A program made the position numbers and the translations under genes. From DASXHZ01 sp036488085 (GTDB lineage Bacteria; Acidobacteriota; Thermoanaerobaculia; Gp7-AA8): a stretch of DNA of 64,000 nt. The stretch is from contig DASXHZ010000024.1 of assembly GCA_036488085.1 (NCBI GenBank), positions 1 through 64,000 on the forward strand. Direction: 5' to 3'. This document shows positions 33,530 through 42,106 of this stretch, piece after piece (within the stretch, counting starts at the first letter, position 1; the number at the start of each line of letters is the position of its first letter). The notes beneath the pieces were generated by a model. The model saw only the letters and a list, made by a program, of their open reading frames with translations. It was not told where the DNA came from and did no database searches.

Positions 33530-34147
33530 ATGAAGCTCGCCATCGCCCTCGCGCTGAAGATCGTCATCGACCACAACGCAGCCGCGGCCGCAAAGCCCGC
33601 GTTCCAGTTCGAGCACGTCGCGCCGCCCGCGAAGACGGCGGCGAAGGTGACGGTCATCGCCGGCACGGCCGATCGCGGCAGCGCCGACGTGAGCGCGCTC
33701 GTCGACGGACTCACGCCCAGCGTGGAAGACGAGCCGGGCGCGAACCTCTTCTTCGCAGCGAACACCTGGGGCGGCCGGATCCGCTACGACCTCGGCGCGG
33801 TCACCGAGGTGGCGGAGATCAGAAGCTACTCCTGGCATCCCGACTCCCGCGCCCCGCAGGTTTACTACGTCTACGGCAGCGACGGGACGAGTCCGAACTT
33901 CGACCCCGCGCCCAGCACCAAGAAAGACCTGGCGTCGACAGGCTGGAAACAGATCGCCTTCGTCGACACCCGTCCGAAGAGCGGCGACGCCGGCGGCCAG
34001 TACGCCGTCAGCATCACCGACACCGCCGGCCCCCTCGGCTACTACCGCTATCTCCTATTCGACGTCTTCGAGTCCGAGAGCGAAGACGTCTGGGGGAACA
34101 CCTTCTACAGCGAGATCAGCGTCGTCGCCGCCCGCCCGCCACGCTGA
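33530..34147 (+). CDS. discoidin-like (F5/8 type C) carbohydrate-binding protein, probable
   Basis: A 205-aa protein with a weak hydrophobic N-terminus (MKLAIALALKIVIDHNAAAAA) that may be a signal. The body resembles a galactose-binding jelly roll: ALVDGLTPSVEDEPGANLFF, WGGRIRYDLGAVTEVAEIRSYSWH and YYRYLLFDVFESESEDVWGNTFYSEI, ending with a typical final strand (SEISVVAA). It is downstream of the mannosidase and sugar importer, separated by the repeat block, so it may help bind or present the glycan. No enzymatic residues are evident. The domain assignment rests on strand and aromatic patterns. Confidence 0.6.
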   Translation: MKLAIALALKIVIDHNAAAAAKPAFQFEHVAPPAKTAAKVTVIAGTADRGSADVSALVDGLTPSVEDEPGANLFFAANTWGGRIRYDLGAVTEVAEIRSYSWHPDSRAPQVYYVYGSDGTSPNFDPAPSTKKDLASTGWKQIAFVDTRPKSGDAGGQYAVSITDTAGPLGYYRYLLFDVFESESEDVWGNTFYSEISVVAARPPR

Positions 34148-34223
34148 AAGTTCCGATCGCGCATCACGATTGTCCGATCGCCCATCAGGATCTTCCCCAA
34201 AGCGCGCCCGGACACTTTGCTCG

Positions 34224-34955
34224 TTACCGGTTCATCACTCCGAACAATTCTTCCCTCCCCGCGCGGAGGCGCTTCGCTTCGCCGATCGCGTACTCGTACT
34301 CGTCGCCTTCGAGCGCGTCGACCATCTCGGCGACGGCGGCGTCGGTCGGCATGGCAGCGCGGTTCATGTCGGGTGGGCGATGCGCGGAGCCGAGCTCGCT
34401 CGTGACGATGGGCGGGATGGTCTCGAACACTTTCACGTTCGTGTCGCGGAGCTGAAAGCGGAGCGACATCGTGACCGAGTGCAGCGCGGCCTTCGTCGCG
34501 CAGTAGACCGGCATGCGCGCGAGCGGCGCGAAGCCGAGGCCGGAGGAGACATTGATGATCGCGGCGTGAGGCTGCCGCTGCAGGAGCGGGAGGAAGAGGT
34601 TCGTCAGTTGGATCGGCGCGAGGAGATTGATCGCGATCTCCTCCTCGGCGCGCTTCATCTGCTCGGGATCGCGGAAGTCGACCAGGTGCTGCACGCCGGC
34701 GTTGTTCACGAGAACGTTCAGCCTCGGGAAGTGGCGCTCGATGAAGCCGAGGAGATCGTCGCGGTCGCGCGGATCGGCGACGTTCGCGACGCGAGCGTGC
34801 AGCGCCGGGTGCATCGTCTTCGCCTCTTCGAGCCGCTCGCGCCTTCGCCCGCAGATGATTACTTCATTGCCGCGGGCGAGGAGCACGCGCGCGAGCTCCA
34901 GGCCGATGCCGGTGGCGCCGCCGGTGATGAGCACGGTGTTGTTCGAGAGATTCAT
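34224..34955 (-). CDS. short-chain dehydrogenase/reductase (DltE-like)
   Basis: A 243-aa classical SDR. The cofactor site is TGGATGIGLELA; NNAG appears in VLVNNAGVQHL; the catalytic residues are Ser in INVSSGLGF and YxxxK in VYCATKAAL. The C-terminal part (VFETIPPIVTSEL) matches the DltE-like branch. The reaction is NAD(P)-dependent oxidation or reduction of an unknown alcohol or ketone in the cytosol. The open frame continues far upstream, but that part is antisense to metG; ATG 34955 is the natural start and lies 27 bp from the divergent metG ATG. Confidence 0.9.
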   Translation of the reverse strand: MNLSNNTVLITGGATGIGLELARVLLARGNEVIICGRRRERLEEAKTMHPALHARVANVADPRDRDDLLGFIERHFPRLNVLVNNAGVQHLVDFRDPEQMKRAEEEIAINLLAPIQLTNLFLPLLQRQPHAAIINVSSGLGFAPLARMPVYCATKAALHSVTMSLRFQLRDTNVKVFETIPPIVTSELGSAHRPPDMNRAAMPTDAAVAEMVDALEGDEYEYAIGEAKRLRAGREELFGVMNR

Positions 34956-34982
34956 GAGCGCCGAATATAATCGCCTTCCCTC
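34956..34982. promoter_or_regulatory. compact divergent promoter between SDR and metG
   Basis: Only 27 bp separate the two start codons. The plus strand has TATAAT about 12 bases before the metG ATG and the minus strand reads TATATT eight bases before the SDR ATG, from overlapping A/T-rich sequence (ATATAAT). Neither gene has a clear Shine-Dalgarno. Both could be leaderless from one bidirectional promoter. Confidence 0.45.
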
Positions 34983-36926
34983 ATGGGCAAGAAGTTCTAC
35001 ATCACGACCGCGATCCACTACGTCAACGACCTCCCGCACATCGGACACATGTACGAGAACGTCGTGGCGGACGTGATCGCGCGCCATCACCGCCGGATGG
35101 GCGACGACGTCTGGTTCCTCACCGGCACCGATGAGCACGGGCAGAAGATCGAACGGAGCGCTGCGAAGGAAGGGATCGAGCCGATCGAGCTCGCGGACCG
35201 CGTCGTCGCGAACCATCACGAGCTGTGGAAGAAGCTCGAAATCTCGCACGACGATTTCATTCGTACGACCGAGGCGCGGCATCGGGTCGGAGTACTGGAG
35301 CTGATCCGCCGCATCCAGGAGCGGATGCCGGACGACATCTACCTCGGCGAGCACTCCGGCTGGTACTGCCAGAACGAAGAAACGTTCATCCCGGAGAATC
35401 AGGTCAAAGACAACAAGGACGTCGACGGCCACGCCGTCGAGTGGACGACCGAGAAGAACCTCTTCTTCAAGCTGTCGCGCTACACCAAGCCGCTCCTCGA
35501 GCACTATCGCGCGAACCCGGGCTTCGTCTATCCGCAAACGCGGCTCAACGAAGTGATGGCGTTCGTCGAGCAGGGGCTGAAGGATCTCTCGATCTCGCGG
35601 ACGTCCATCAAGTGGGGCATCCCGTTCCCGGGACATCCCGATCACGTCGTCTACGTCTGGTTCGACGCGCTGACGAACTACATCTCGGCGCTCGGCTTCG
35701 GCAGCGGCGATCACGAGAAGCTCGATCACTACTGGCCCGCCGACATGCACCTGGTCGGCAAGGACATCATTCGCTTCCACGCTGTCTACTGGCCCGCGCT
35801 CCTGATGGCGGCCGGGCTTCCGCTGCCAAAGCAGGTGGTGGGTCACGGCTGGTGGCTGCGCGATCAGCAGAAGATCTCGAAGTCGCTCGGCAACGTGGTG
35901 CGGCCGGACAACATCATCCGCGACTTCGGGCCCGACCCGTTCCGCTATTTCGTCATGCGCGAGATGACGTTCGGGCAGGACCAGGACTACTCGGACGAAG
36001 CGTTCCTCGCCCGCTACAACGCCGACCTCGCGAACGACCTCGGCAACACGCTGTCGCGCGCGATCAAGATGAGCGACTCGTACTTCGGCGGGAAGACGCC
36101 GCCGACACCGTGCGACGACAACGAACTGCTTCGCGCGTCGAAGCACGCCGTGCCGGAGTATCTGGCGGCGATGGACGAGTTCGCGTTCAACCGCGCGCTC
36201 GACGCGGCGTGGCGGCTGCTCGTCGCGATCAACGGGTACATCGTCTCGCATGAGCCATGGAAGATGTTCAAGGAGAGCGGCGCGGACGAAGCGCTCTCGC
36301 GCGTCATCTGGAACACGCTCGAGGCACTACGCATCGTCTGGGTGATGGTCGCGCCATTCATGCCCGCCACGACGCGCGAAGCGTTGGCGCGCCTCGGCGC
36401 GGATCCAGAACGCATCGCGGCCGGCGACCTGGAGTGGGGCGGTCTCGCGAATGGTGTGGCCGTTCGCGTCACCGATCCGATCTTCCCGCGCGCGGATGCC
36501 GTTCAGTACATCGGAGGAGAGAAAAAGGTGGAGCAAGTACCAGCTCAGGACAACGCGGCGCCGGCGCCGCAGGAAACGACGCAAGCCGCCGCCCCCGACA
36601 TGGCGAAGATCTCGATCGACCAGTTCTTCCAGACCGACCTCCGCGTCGCGGAGGTCCGTGCCGCCGAACGCGTGCCGAAGTCGAAGAAGCTGATGAAGAT
36701 GACGGTCTTCACGGGCGACGAAGAACGGACGATCGTCGCGGGCATCGCCACGAAGTACACGCCGGAAGAGCTGGTCGGACGAAAGATCGTCATCGTCGCG
36801 AACCTGCAGCCGGCGAAGCTGATGGGAATCGAGTCGAACGGGATGATCCTCGCCGCGTCGATCGACGGCGAGCCGTCACTCCTCAGCATCGATCCTGCCG
36901 TGCCCGCCGGGACGAAGGTGAAGTAA
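34983..36926 (+). CDS. metG: methionyl-tRNA synthetase with C-terminal tRNA-binding domain
   Basis: A 647-aa class I synthetase that charges tRNA-Met. HIGH-type motif is PHIGHM (19-24); KMSKS-type motif is QQKISKSLGNV (about 297-307). The connective peptide around GWYCQNEETF has a single Cys, so this is the zinc-free form. The anticodon-binding helical domain runs to about residue 500. An Ala/Pro-rich linker (NAAPAPQETTQAAAP) then leads to a Trbp111/EMAP-like domain (ISIDQFFQTDLRVAEVRAAE ... VIVANLQPAKLMGIESNGM) used for dimerisation and tRNA binding. It is the only synthetase in the window and is housekeeping. Confidence 0.97.
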   Translation: MGKKFYITTAIHYVNDLPHIGHMYENVVADVIARHHRRMGDDVWFLTGTDEHGQKIERSAAKEGIEPIELADRVVANHHELWKKLEISHDDFIRTTEARHRVGVLELIRRIQERMPDDIYLGEHSGWYCQNEETFIPENQVKDNKDVDGHAVEWTTEKNLFFKLSRYTKPLLEHYRANPGFVYPQTRLNEVMAFVEQGLKDLSISRTSIKWGIPFPGHPDHVVYVWFDALTNYISALGFGSGDHEKLDHYWPADMHLVGKDIIRFHAVYWPALLMAAGLPLPKQVVGHGWWLRDQQKISKSLGNVVRPDNIIRDFGPDPFRYFVMREMTFGQDQDYSDEAFLARYNADLANDLGNTLSRAIKMSDSYFGGKTPPTPCDDNELLRASKHAVPEYLAAMDEFAFNRALDAAWRLLVAINGYIVSHEPWKMFKESGADEALSRVIWNTLEALRIVWVMVAPFMPATTREALARLGADPERIAAGDLEWGGLANGVAVRVTDPIFPRADAVQYIGGEKKVEQVPAQDNAAPAPQETTQAAAPDMAKISIDQFFQTDLRVAEVRAAERVPKSKKLMKMTVFTGDEERTIVAGIATKYTPEELVGRKIVIVANLQPAKLMGIESNGMILAASIDGEPSLLSIDPAVPAGTKVK

Positions 36927-36945
36927 GCATTTCACGCCCTATGTA

Positions 36946-36977
36946 AACGAAACGGCTTCTCAGTCGTTTCGTCTGTA
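36946..36977 (+). promoter_or_regulatory. hairpin just upstream of the sulfatase-fold gene
   Basis: ACGAAACG (36947-36954) pairs with CGTTTCGT (36965-36972), extended by two inner pairs, around a TTCTCA loop. It sits between the metG stop and the ATG at 36978 and has no T-tract, so it is not a standard terminator. It would lie where the ribosome binds and could limit translation, or act as a simple transcript-end hairpin. Confidence 0.35.
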
Positions 36978-38285
36978 ATGACCCGTGTGTCGCGAGGGTG
37001 TGGGGTCGTCGGTGCCGCATTTCTTCTCCTTTCGGCTGCACCGATTCCCAAGACTGCTCGTCCGAACATCCTCCTGATCGTCGTCGACACGCTTCGATTC
37101 GACGCCGTGTCTTCTCGCGACACGCCATTTCTGGCGTCGTTGAGCAAGCGCGCGGTTGTCTTTACGCACGCCTACAGCACCCACGACTTCACGCCGACGT
37201 CGCACTTCTCGATGTTCACCGGCCTCCGCGACGGACTCGGCGGCGACCTCGACGGAATCGAGCTCGGCGTCCCGTATCAATTGCAGCGTGGCGGCTACAC
37301 GACGTTTGCGACTGTCGCAAACGACCTGATCGGTACGAAAGAGATGCCGGTCCTCCGCGGCTTCGGCGATTTCAAGGATCTCCTCGACGTCCGCGCGAAC
37401 CCGAATGACCTGATGATGGCGCGGATGCGCATCGACATGCGCCTCGCGATGTACGGTTTCCGGCCGACGCAGCACGCACGCGCGATCGCATACTTCAACG
37501 CTGGTCGTCTGCTGCCGCTGTTCGCCGAGCAGATCCGCGTCGCGAAGGCGCCGTACTTCGGCTTCGTGAACCTGATCGACCCGCACGAGCCGTTCATCCC
37601 CGATCCCGATTTCTATCCGCCCGAGCAGAGCCTCCCGCCCGGCTTCGTCGCCGACGTGCTGACGCGCAACGTCAGCCCGGAGCTGGCGCATCCGGAGTCG
37701 ATCGCCGATCCGGCGCGGCGCAAGTACGTGCAGTCGCTCATCGACACGGTGAAGTTCCCGCGCCTCGTGTCGATCGACCTATCGCCCGAGGCGCTCCAGA
37801 TCTACCACCAGCGTTATCTCGCGAAGGTGAAGAAAGCCGACGCGATGCTGAAGCTTTTCTTCGGGGACCTCGACCGGCAGCACGCCCTCGACAACACGGT
37901 CGTGATCATCACGTCGGACCACGGCGAGGAGTTCGGCGAATCGCACTTCATCACCCACATGCTCCGCGACAAGGGCGATTACGAAGCGACGCACCACGTC
38001 CCGCTGATGGTCGTCCTCCCCCGATCGATGCCGGGCAAGCCCGCGATCGTCGACCGCGAAGTCTCGATCGACATGATCGCCCCCACGATCTACGACTTCA
38101 CCGGCATTGACTCCTCCCCGCTCCGCACGCACCTCGCCGGCTTCGCCCCCTCCCTCACCCGACTCCTCGTCTCGTCCCCTCAACCGTACGTCGCCGTCGC
38201 CACGATCCCGCCGAAAGCCCAACACGATGCGACCGCGGCCTCGGAACGGGAGAGGGCGATGAGGTCGCTCGGGTACATTCAGTAG
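36978..38285 (+). CDS. sulfatase-fold hydrolase/transferase with Thr in the nucleophile position
   Basis: A 435-aa exported protein (hydrophobic N-terminus GCGVVGAAFLLLSAAP). The alkaline-phosphatase-superfamily metal site is seen in NILLIVVDTLRFDAV (Asp37) and ITSDHGEEFGES. The nucleophile segment reads FTPTSHFSMFTG: Thr72 stands where sulfatases have the Cys or Ser turned into formylglycine, and the P and R of CxPxR are missing. The enzyme therefore cannot be a formylglycine sulfatase; a Thr-nucleophile phospho-transferase or hydrolase, as in the LtaS/EptA branch, is more likely. It follows metG closely but has no functional link to it. The substrate is unknown. Confidence 0.75.
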   Translation: MTRVSRGCGVVGAAFLLLSAAPIPKTARPNILLIVVDTLRFDAVSSRDTPFLASLSKRAVVFTHAYSTHDFTPTSHFSMFTGLRDGLGGDLDGIELGVPYQLQRGGYTTFATVANDLIGTKEMPVLRGFGDFKDLLDVRANPNDLMMARMRIDMRLAMYGFRPTQHARAIAYFNAGRLLPLFAEQIRVAKAPYFGFVNLIDPHEPFIPDPDFYPPEQSLPPGFVADVLTRNVSPELAHPESIADPARRKYVQSLIDTVKFPRLVSIDLSPEALQIYHQRYLAKVKKADAMLKLFFGDLDRQHALDNTVVIITSDHGEEFGESHFITHMLRDKGDYEATHHVPLMVVLPRSMPGKPAIVDREVSIDMIAPTIYDFTGIDSSPLRTHLAGFAPSLTRLLVSSPQPYVAVATIPPKAQHDATAASERERAMRSLGYIQ

Positions 38286-38317
38286 TTCGGCCAACCGTAC
38301 GTGTCAGAATAGGCGAA

Positions 38318-38778
38318 GTGACGTCGCTCTTGAGTTGGCTCGACTTCGGCGTAAAGGTAGTCGCCGTCGTTGGTGGTGTCATTGCGCTCTTGACGTTCTG
38401 GCGGACGGCAAAGGTAAAACGCGCTGAGTGGTTGTCGAGCTTGCATGGCAAGTTTTTCGAGGCGTCGAGCTACAAACACGTCCGACGAATTCTGGATGGG
38501 GACGATGGCGATCCAGAGTTGTCAGCGCTTCGGGCAGACATCGGTGGCCGCAAGAACTCGGACCTGGCCGAAGAGTTCGTCGATTTCCTAAACTTCTTCG
38601 AGTCGTGGCGTCGCTCCACAAGATCGGCCAGATTCGACGCACTGAAATCACGATGCCTTTTGACTATTACCTTCGGCTCCTCTCTGCGCACTCGTTCGTG
38701 CGAACCTACGTCAAAGAGAACGGGTTCGAGCAGCTCGATGCCCTGCTCAGCGAATCCGTGGAACGGAGGTCGAAGTGA
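38318..38778 (+). pseudogene. membrane-anchored hypothetical protein interrupted by a frameshift
   Basis: From GTG 38318 (AGGCG upstream) the frame reads a transmembrane helix (FGVKVVAVVGGVIALLTFW), then KRAEWLSSLHGKFFEAS and EEFVDFLNFFES. Near 38600-38620 coding sense switches to another frame: SLHKIGQIRRTEIT, then MPFDYYLRLLSAHSFVRTYV and ending ESVERRSK at 38778. Reading both halves gives a coherent protein of about 150 aa, and the second half ends in a GTGA overlap with the next gene. A one-base indel, real or a sequencing error, is the likely cause. I do not recognise a named family. Confidence 0.65.
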
Positions 38779-39203
38779 AGCACGAAGGTCCGACCTCCCT
38801 ATTCGTCTACGGGACGCTCCGCCGCGATCCGCACCATGAGATGTTTCATCTTCTTGCCAAGCATGCTCGGTATCTGGGCGAAGCGTCGGTTCCCGGACGT
38901 CTGTTCGACCTCGGCGAATACCCAGGAATGATTCCTGACGATCGAAAGAGTGTCGTAGGGGAAGTCTACGAAGTGGACCCGCGAGAGTGGGCCACAGTCA
39001 TTCGACGACTCGACGAGTACGAAGGCTGCGGGCCTACGGATTCGCCTCCCCACGAGTATCGCCGTGAGATCGTGAACGCCCGCCTCTCACGCGGCGGCGC
39101 TGTTCTAACCGCATGGGCATACGTCCTCAATCGAGCGCCAAGCGAGACGCGAGAGATCCGTTCGGGAGACTACATCTCGTGGCGCGAAGGAGCTGCGCGA
39201 TGA
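38775..39203 (+). CDS. gamma-glutamylcyclotransferase-fold (AIG2-like) protein
   Basis: A 142-aa protein with the GGCT signature FVYGTLRRD (substrate-binding loop YGTLR) and the catalytic Glu in RRLDEYEGC, plus GEVYEVDPREW and AWAYVLNR typical of the fold. Family members cyclise gamma-glutamyl peptides to 5-oxoproline or cleave related gamma-glutamyl bonds in the cytosol. The GTG start overlaps the stop of the frameshifted gene upstream (GTGA), so the two were one unit. A terminator-like hairpin lies about 130 bp downstream. Confidence 0.85.
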   Translation: MKHEGPTSLFVYGTLRRDPHHEMFHLLAKHARYLGEASVPGRLFDLGEYPGMIPDDRKSVVGEVYEVDPREWATVIRRLDEYEGCGPTDSPPHEYRREIVNARLSRGGAVLTAWAYVLNRAPSETREIRSGDYISWREGAAR

Positions 39204-39332
39204 TTTCGGGTAAGCGTTACGCTCGAGCCTTCCAAAAAAGTAGAGACGTTCGCGTTTCGCGGACTTAGATTGATCGCCGTCGCTGATCCGATGTTTTGCC
39301 AGCGACCCAGACGGCGCACTCTAGCGCGCTGC

Positions 39333-39370
39333 GCCCTCTCCGATCGGCCGAGGAGAGGGCTTTTTTCTTT
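39333..39370 (+). terminator. intrinsic terminator
   Basis: GCCCTCTCC (39333-39341) pairs perfectly with GGAGAGGGC (39352-39360) around a 10-nt loop, and TTTTTTCTTT follows at once. It is oriented to end plus-strand transcription from the GGCT-fold gene. It is the clearest intrinsic terminator seen in the window. Confidence 0.85.
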
Positions 39371-39386
39371 GGTCGCGAGAACAACG

Positions 39387-39454
39387 GCGCAGACATTCCT
39401 GTCTGCGCACGTCCCCCCCCAGAAACTCCGGGGGCGCGGGCTGGTAAGCCCGCG
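39387..39454. repeat. two intergenic palindromes, including the GCAGACATTC family
   Basis: GCGCAGACA/TGTCTGCGC (39387-39408) is a perfect 9-bp inverted repeat around TTCC. A second perfect inverted repeat, CGCGGGCT/AGCCCGCG around GGTA, lies at 39435-39454. The first shares the core GCAGACATTCxTGTCTGC with the in-frame element of the aldehyde dehydrogenase gene (45107-45156). A C-tract separates the two. They lie between the terminator and the stop of the next, convergent gene. Confidence 0.85.
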
Positions 39455-39480
39455 GCACACCGGGGGGAGAGGGATGTTGA

Positions 39481-42018
39481 CTACGGCAACGCCGCGGAAC
39501 AGTTACCGACTGTGTACGACGTGCCGCCACGCGTCGAGTCGACAACCCCAGCGCCGACTGCCGTGACGCTTGCATCGACCACCGTGTAGACCGCGCGGGC
39601 GCTGCCGCGCAGACCAATGAGCGTGCTACCGCTCTTGATCGGGCCGTGAGTGGCGTGGGCGTTCAGTTTTGCCATGTCGACGGCCATCGTGACCTTGCCG
39701 TTCGCGGTATCGAAGCGGCCGGCGTCGGCGGGGCCGAGGACGTTGTACTGGAAGCCGCCGTTGGCGAGGCGGACCGCCGAGCCGTAGGAGAACGTCCAGT
39801 TGCCCTGGTCGTCGCTGTCGGCTTCGAGGAACCACTGGTCGCCGCGGTCGGAGATCCCGGGCTTCGTCGGGTTGCTGGTGAAGTGCATCCGCCACGCGCC
39901 TTGCGGCGGAACGAACGTCAGGCCGCTCAGCTTCATCGACGCGGCGATCAGGGTGCTCGTGCCGACGGCCTGGCAGCCATAGCGAATATTCAGGATGTCG
40001 ACCGGGCTGTCGACGTGGACTTCCGTCGGCGCGCCCGTGCGGATCTGCGCGTCGTGCAAGCCGTCGACGACCTGCGGCGCCGAGGGGTCGACCGTGGTGG
40101 TCGACTTGTCGTTGCCGAGGTCGATGCGATTGCCGGTGTGCAGACTGTAGCCGGCGGTCTGGTGAATGACGTACGGCACGCCGCTGAAGTCGTTGGAGTC
40201 ATCGGCGAACGTCATGACTGCGAGACCCTGCGGATCGGTAGCGAGCTGGAAGAAGTCGCCGAGGTTGCGGTTCGCGGTGCCGCCGAAGCCGCCAAGGGAG
40301 ATGTTCGCGGCGTGCACGATGTGATCGCTGGCGATCGCTTCGTAGAACGTCGGATTCGTGGCGGTGGCGTCGAACGACTGCGCGAAGTAGACCTGCCAGT
40401 TCGCGGCGTCGTTGTTCAGTCCCTGACCGTCTTCACTGCCGGCGGTGCTGTTGCCGAACCATGCGATCGCGACGGCACCCGGCTGATCGCCGGTCGTCAT
40501 CCACGGGAAGAGCGACGTCTTCGACGACGGATCGCTGACGCGCACCGGTACCGACCAGTTGGTCCCCTGGTCGCGCGAGCTCGCCATGAAGATGCCGTTG
40601 CCGCCGTCGGAGTAGACGACGTAAACGGTGCCGTCCTTCGCGACTTTGACGCAGGGGAACAGCGCCGCGATCGTGCCGGAGGTGCCGGTCGCCGCGATGT
40701 GCGTGTTGTACTCGACGGGCATGACGCCGGGAGCGACCGGATGGCCGACCGTCACCATGACCGTGTTCGCGTCGGTGCCCTGGTACGTGAAGTACACCGT
40801 GCCGTTCGCCTGGTCGACCGCGATGTTGCCGGTCGTGTTGCCGCCGAGGGCCGCGAGGACGGCGGGGCCGTAGGTGAAGCCGCCGTCATCGGAACGGTTG
40901 ATGTAGAACTTCGACGTCGACACCAGACCGGTGAACTCGCGGTATGCGAGATAGACGGTGTCGCCGCCGTAGAACTCCATCCAGTTGCGGTCGTCGACGG
41001 GAACGGTGATGTTCGCGTCGGGATTGCGATCGTATGAATCGCCGCGGTTCAACGACCGCTGCGAAGAGATGTCGGCCGCCACAAGGCTCGTGGTCGCGAG
41101 GACCGGAGGGCCGGTCGGGCTCATCACGGAAGGCTTGAAGCCGACCGCGATGTCCATGTCGCCGCCGCCGTCGCCGGCCGTGTTCACGAGGGCCGGATCG
41201 GGGCTCGTGGCGTCGGGCTGTCCTTTGTAAGCGGGATTCGTGATGTTGCCGTTCGCGTCGATGGACGCCGTGGCGGCGCGCAGGAACGGATCGAACGTCG
41301 CGCTGTTCGGATTCAGGTCGAAGCGCCAGAGGTCATTGCCGCCCGGCACTCCGCGAATCGAGCCGACGTACGCGTTGCCGGCGTAGTCGACGCGGATGCT
41401 CGGCTCCGAGCCGGTGGTCGTGCCGTTACCGTACAGCGTGCGCGATTTGCTGAACTTCAGCCGAGTCTTCGTGCCCCAGACGTAGGTGGCCGTGCGGACG
41501 AGCGTGGCCGGGATCTTCTCGACGCTGACCACGCCGTGGTACGCGTCGAGCGGACCGACGGTGAAGTAGACGACGTGGACGGTGTAGGTGTCGTTGACGC
41601 CGGCCGTGACCGTGCCGTTGATGTCGAACACGTTGGTCTCGAGCGTCGAGGGGGGCGAGCCGGTGGACTTCGACGCGGCCGGACCGCTGTTACTACCGGC
41701 GTGAACGTAGACGTCGTAATCGTCGGTCGGGAGCGTCCAGGAGACGGCGAACTTCACCCGCAAGCCGGTGTAGTCTCCCGGCGCGAGCTTCAGCGTGTAC
41801 GTGTCGCAGTTGGTGCCGTCGGTGCAGCCGGAATCGCCGGTGCTCGTCTGCGTCACTTGGTCATTTGAGTATGCAGGACCGGGAAATCCATCCCATGATG
41901 CTGTAGAACCGGCGGCCGGCGCCAGCGTTCCGCTGACGGGTGTGGCGGCGAATGCCGGTCTCAGGGTGAAAACGAATAAAACGAGTGCGAGCCAGAGGTA
42001 TGGGCGTCCTTTGTTCAT
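39481..42018 (-). CDS. large secreted sialidase-like (BNR) repeat protein
   Basis: About 845 aa, starting at ATG 42018 after GAGAGGG, with a signal peptide (MNKGRPYLWLALVLFVFTLRPAFA). An N-terminal beta domain (residues about 25-160, including DDYDVYVHAGSNSG and VNDTYTVHVVYFTVG) resembles bacterial pre-peptidase or bacterial immunoglobulin-like modules. It is followed by a six-bladed propeller of Asp-box type (INRSDDGGFTYGP, MASSRDQGTNWSVPVRVSD, YFAQSFDATATNPTF). A C-terminal beta domain ends in YTVGNCSAALP. No complete sialidase active site is evident. It is an extracellular, probably glycan- or surface-interacting protein standing alone. Confidence 0.78.
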   Translation of the reverse strand: MNKGRPYLWLALVLFVFTLRPAFAATPVSGTLAPAAGSTASWDGFPGPAYSNDQVTQTSTGDSGCTDGTNCDTYTLKLAPGDYTGLRVKFAVSWTLPTDDYDVYVHAGSNSGPAASKSTGSPPSTLETNVFDINGTVTAGVNDTYTVHVVYFTVGPLDAYHGVVSVEKIPATLVRTATYVWGTKTRLKFSKSRTLYGNGTTTGSEPSIRVDYAGNAYVGSIRGVPGGNDLWRFDLNPNSATFDPFLRAATASIDANGNITNPAYKGQPDATSPDPALVNTAGDGGGDMDIAVGFKPSVMSPTGPPVLATTSLVAADISSQRSLNRGDSYDRNPDANITVPVDDRNWMEFYGGDTVYLAYREFTGLVSTSKFYINRSDDGGFTYGPAVLAALGGNTTGNIAVDQANGTVYFTYQGTDANTVMVTVGHPVAPGVMPVEYNTHIAATGTSGTIAALFPCVKVAKDGTVYVVYSDGGNGIFMASSRDQGTNWSVPVRVSDPSSKTSLFPWMTTGDQPGAVAIAWFGNSTAGSEDGQGLNNDAANWQVYFAQSFDATATNPTFYEAIASDHIVHAANISLGGFGGTANRNLGDFFQLATDPQGLAVMTFADDSNDFSGVPYVIHQTAGYSLHTGNRIDLGNDKSTTTVDPSAPQVVDGLHDAQIRTGAPTEVHVDSPVDILNIRYGCQAVGTSTLIAASMKLSGLTFVPPQGAWRMHFTSNPTKPGISDRGDQWFLEADSDDQGNWTFSYGSAVRLANGGFQYNVLGPADAGRFDTANGKVTMAVDMAKLNAHATHGPIKSGSTLIGLRGSARAVYTVVDASVTAVGAGVVDSTRGGTSYTVGNCSAALP

Positions 42019-42106
42019 TGTTGCTTCCCTCTCATCAAGTCGGTCGGTAACTGAACGTGGTAGTGTTACTACTACCGTGCCAACTTTTCTCGAAAGGGTT
42101 ACGCTG

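Noticed and set aside
34956..36251. N-terminal extension of the SDR frame across metG
   Set aside because: The extension lies antisense to the metG catalytic domain and is Arg/Val-rich; a clean SDR start exists at 34955.
36946..36977. Intrinsic terminator of metG
   Set aside because: The stem is good but no T-run follows; kept only as a possible regulatory hairpin.
39646..41037. Open plus-strand frame of 463 codons
   Set aside because: Shadow of the secreted BNR protein on the minus strand; no start context and no protein-like pattern.
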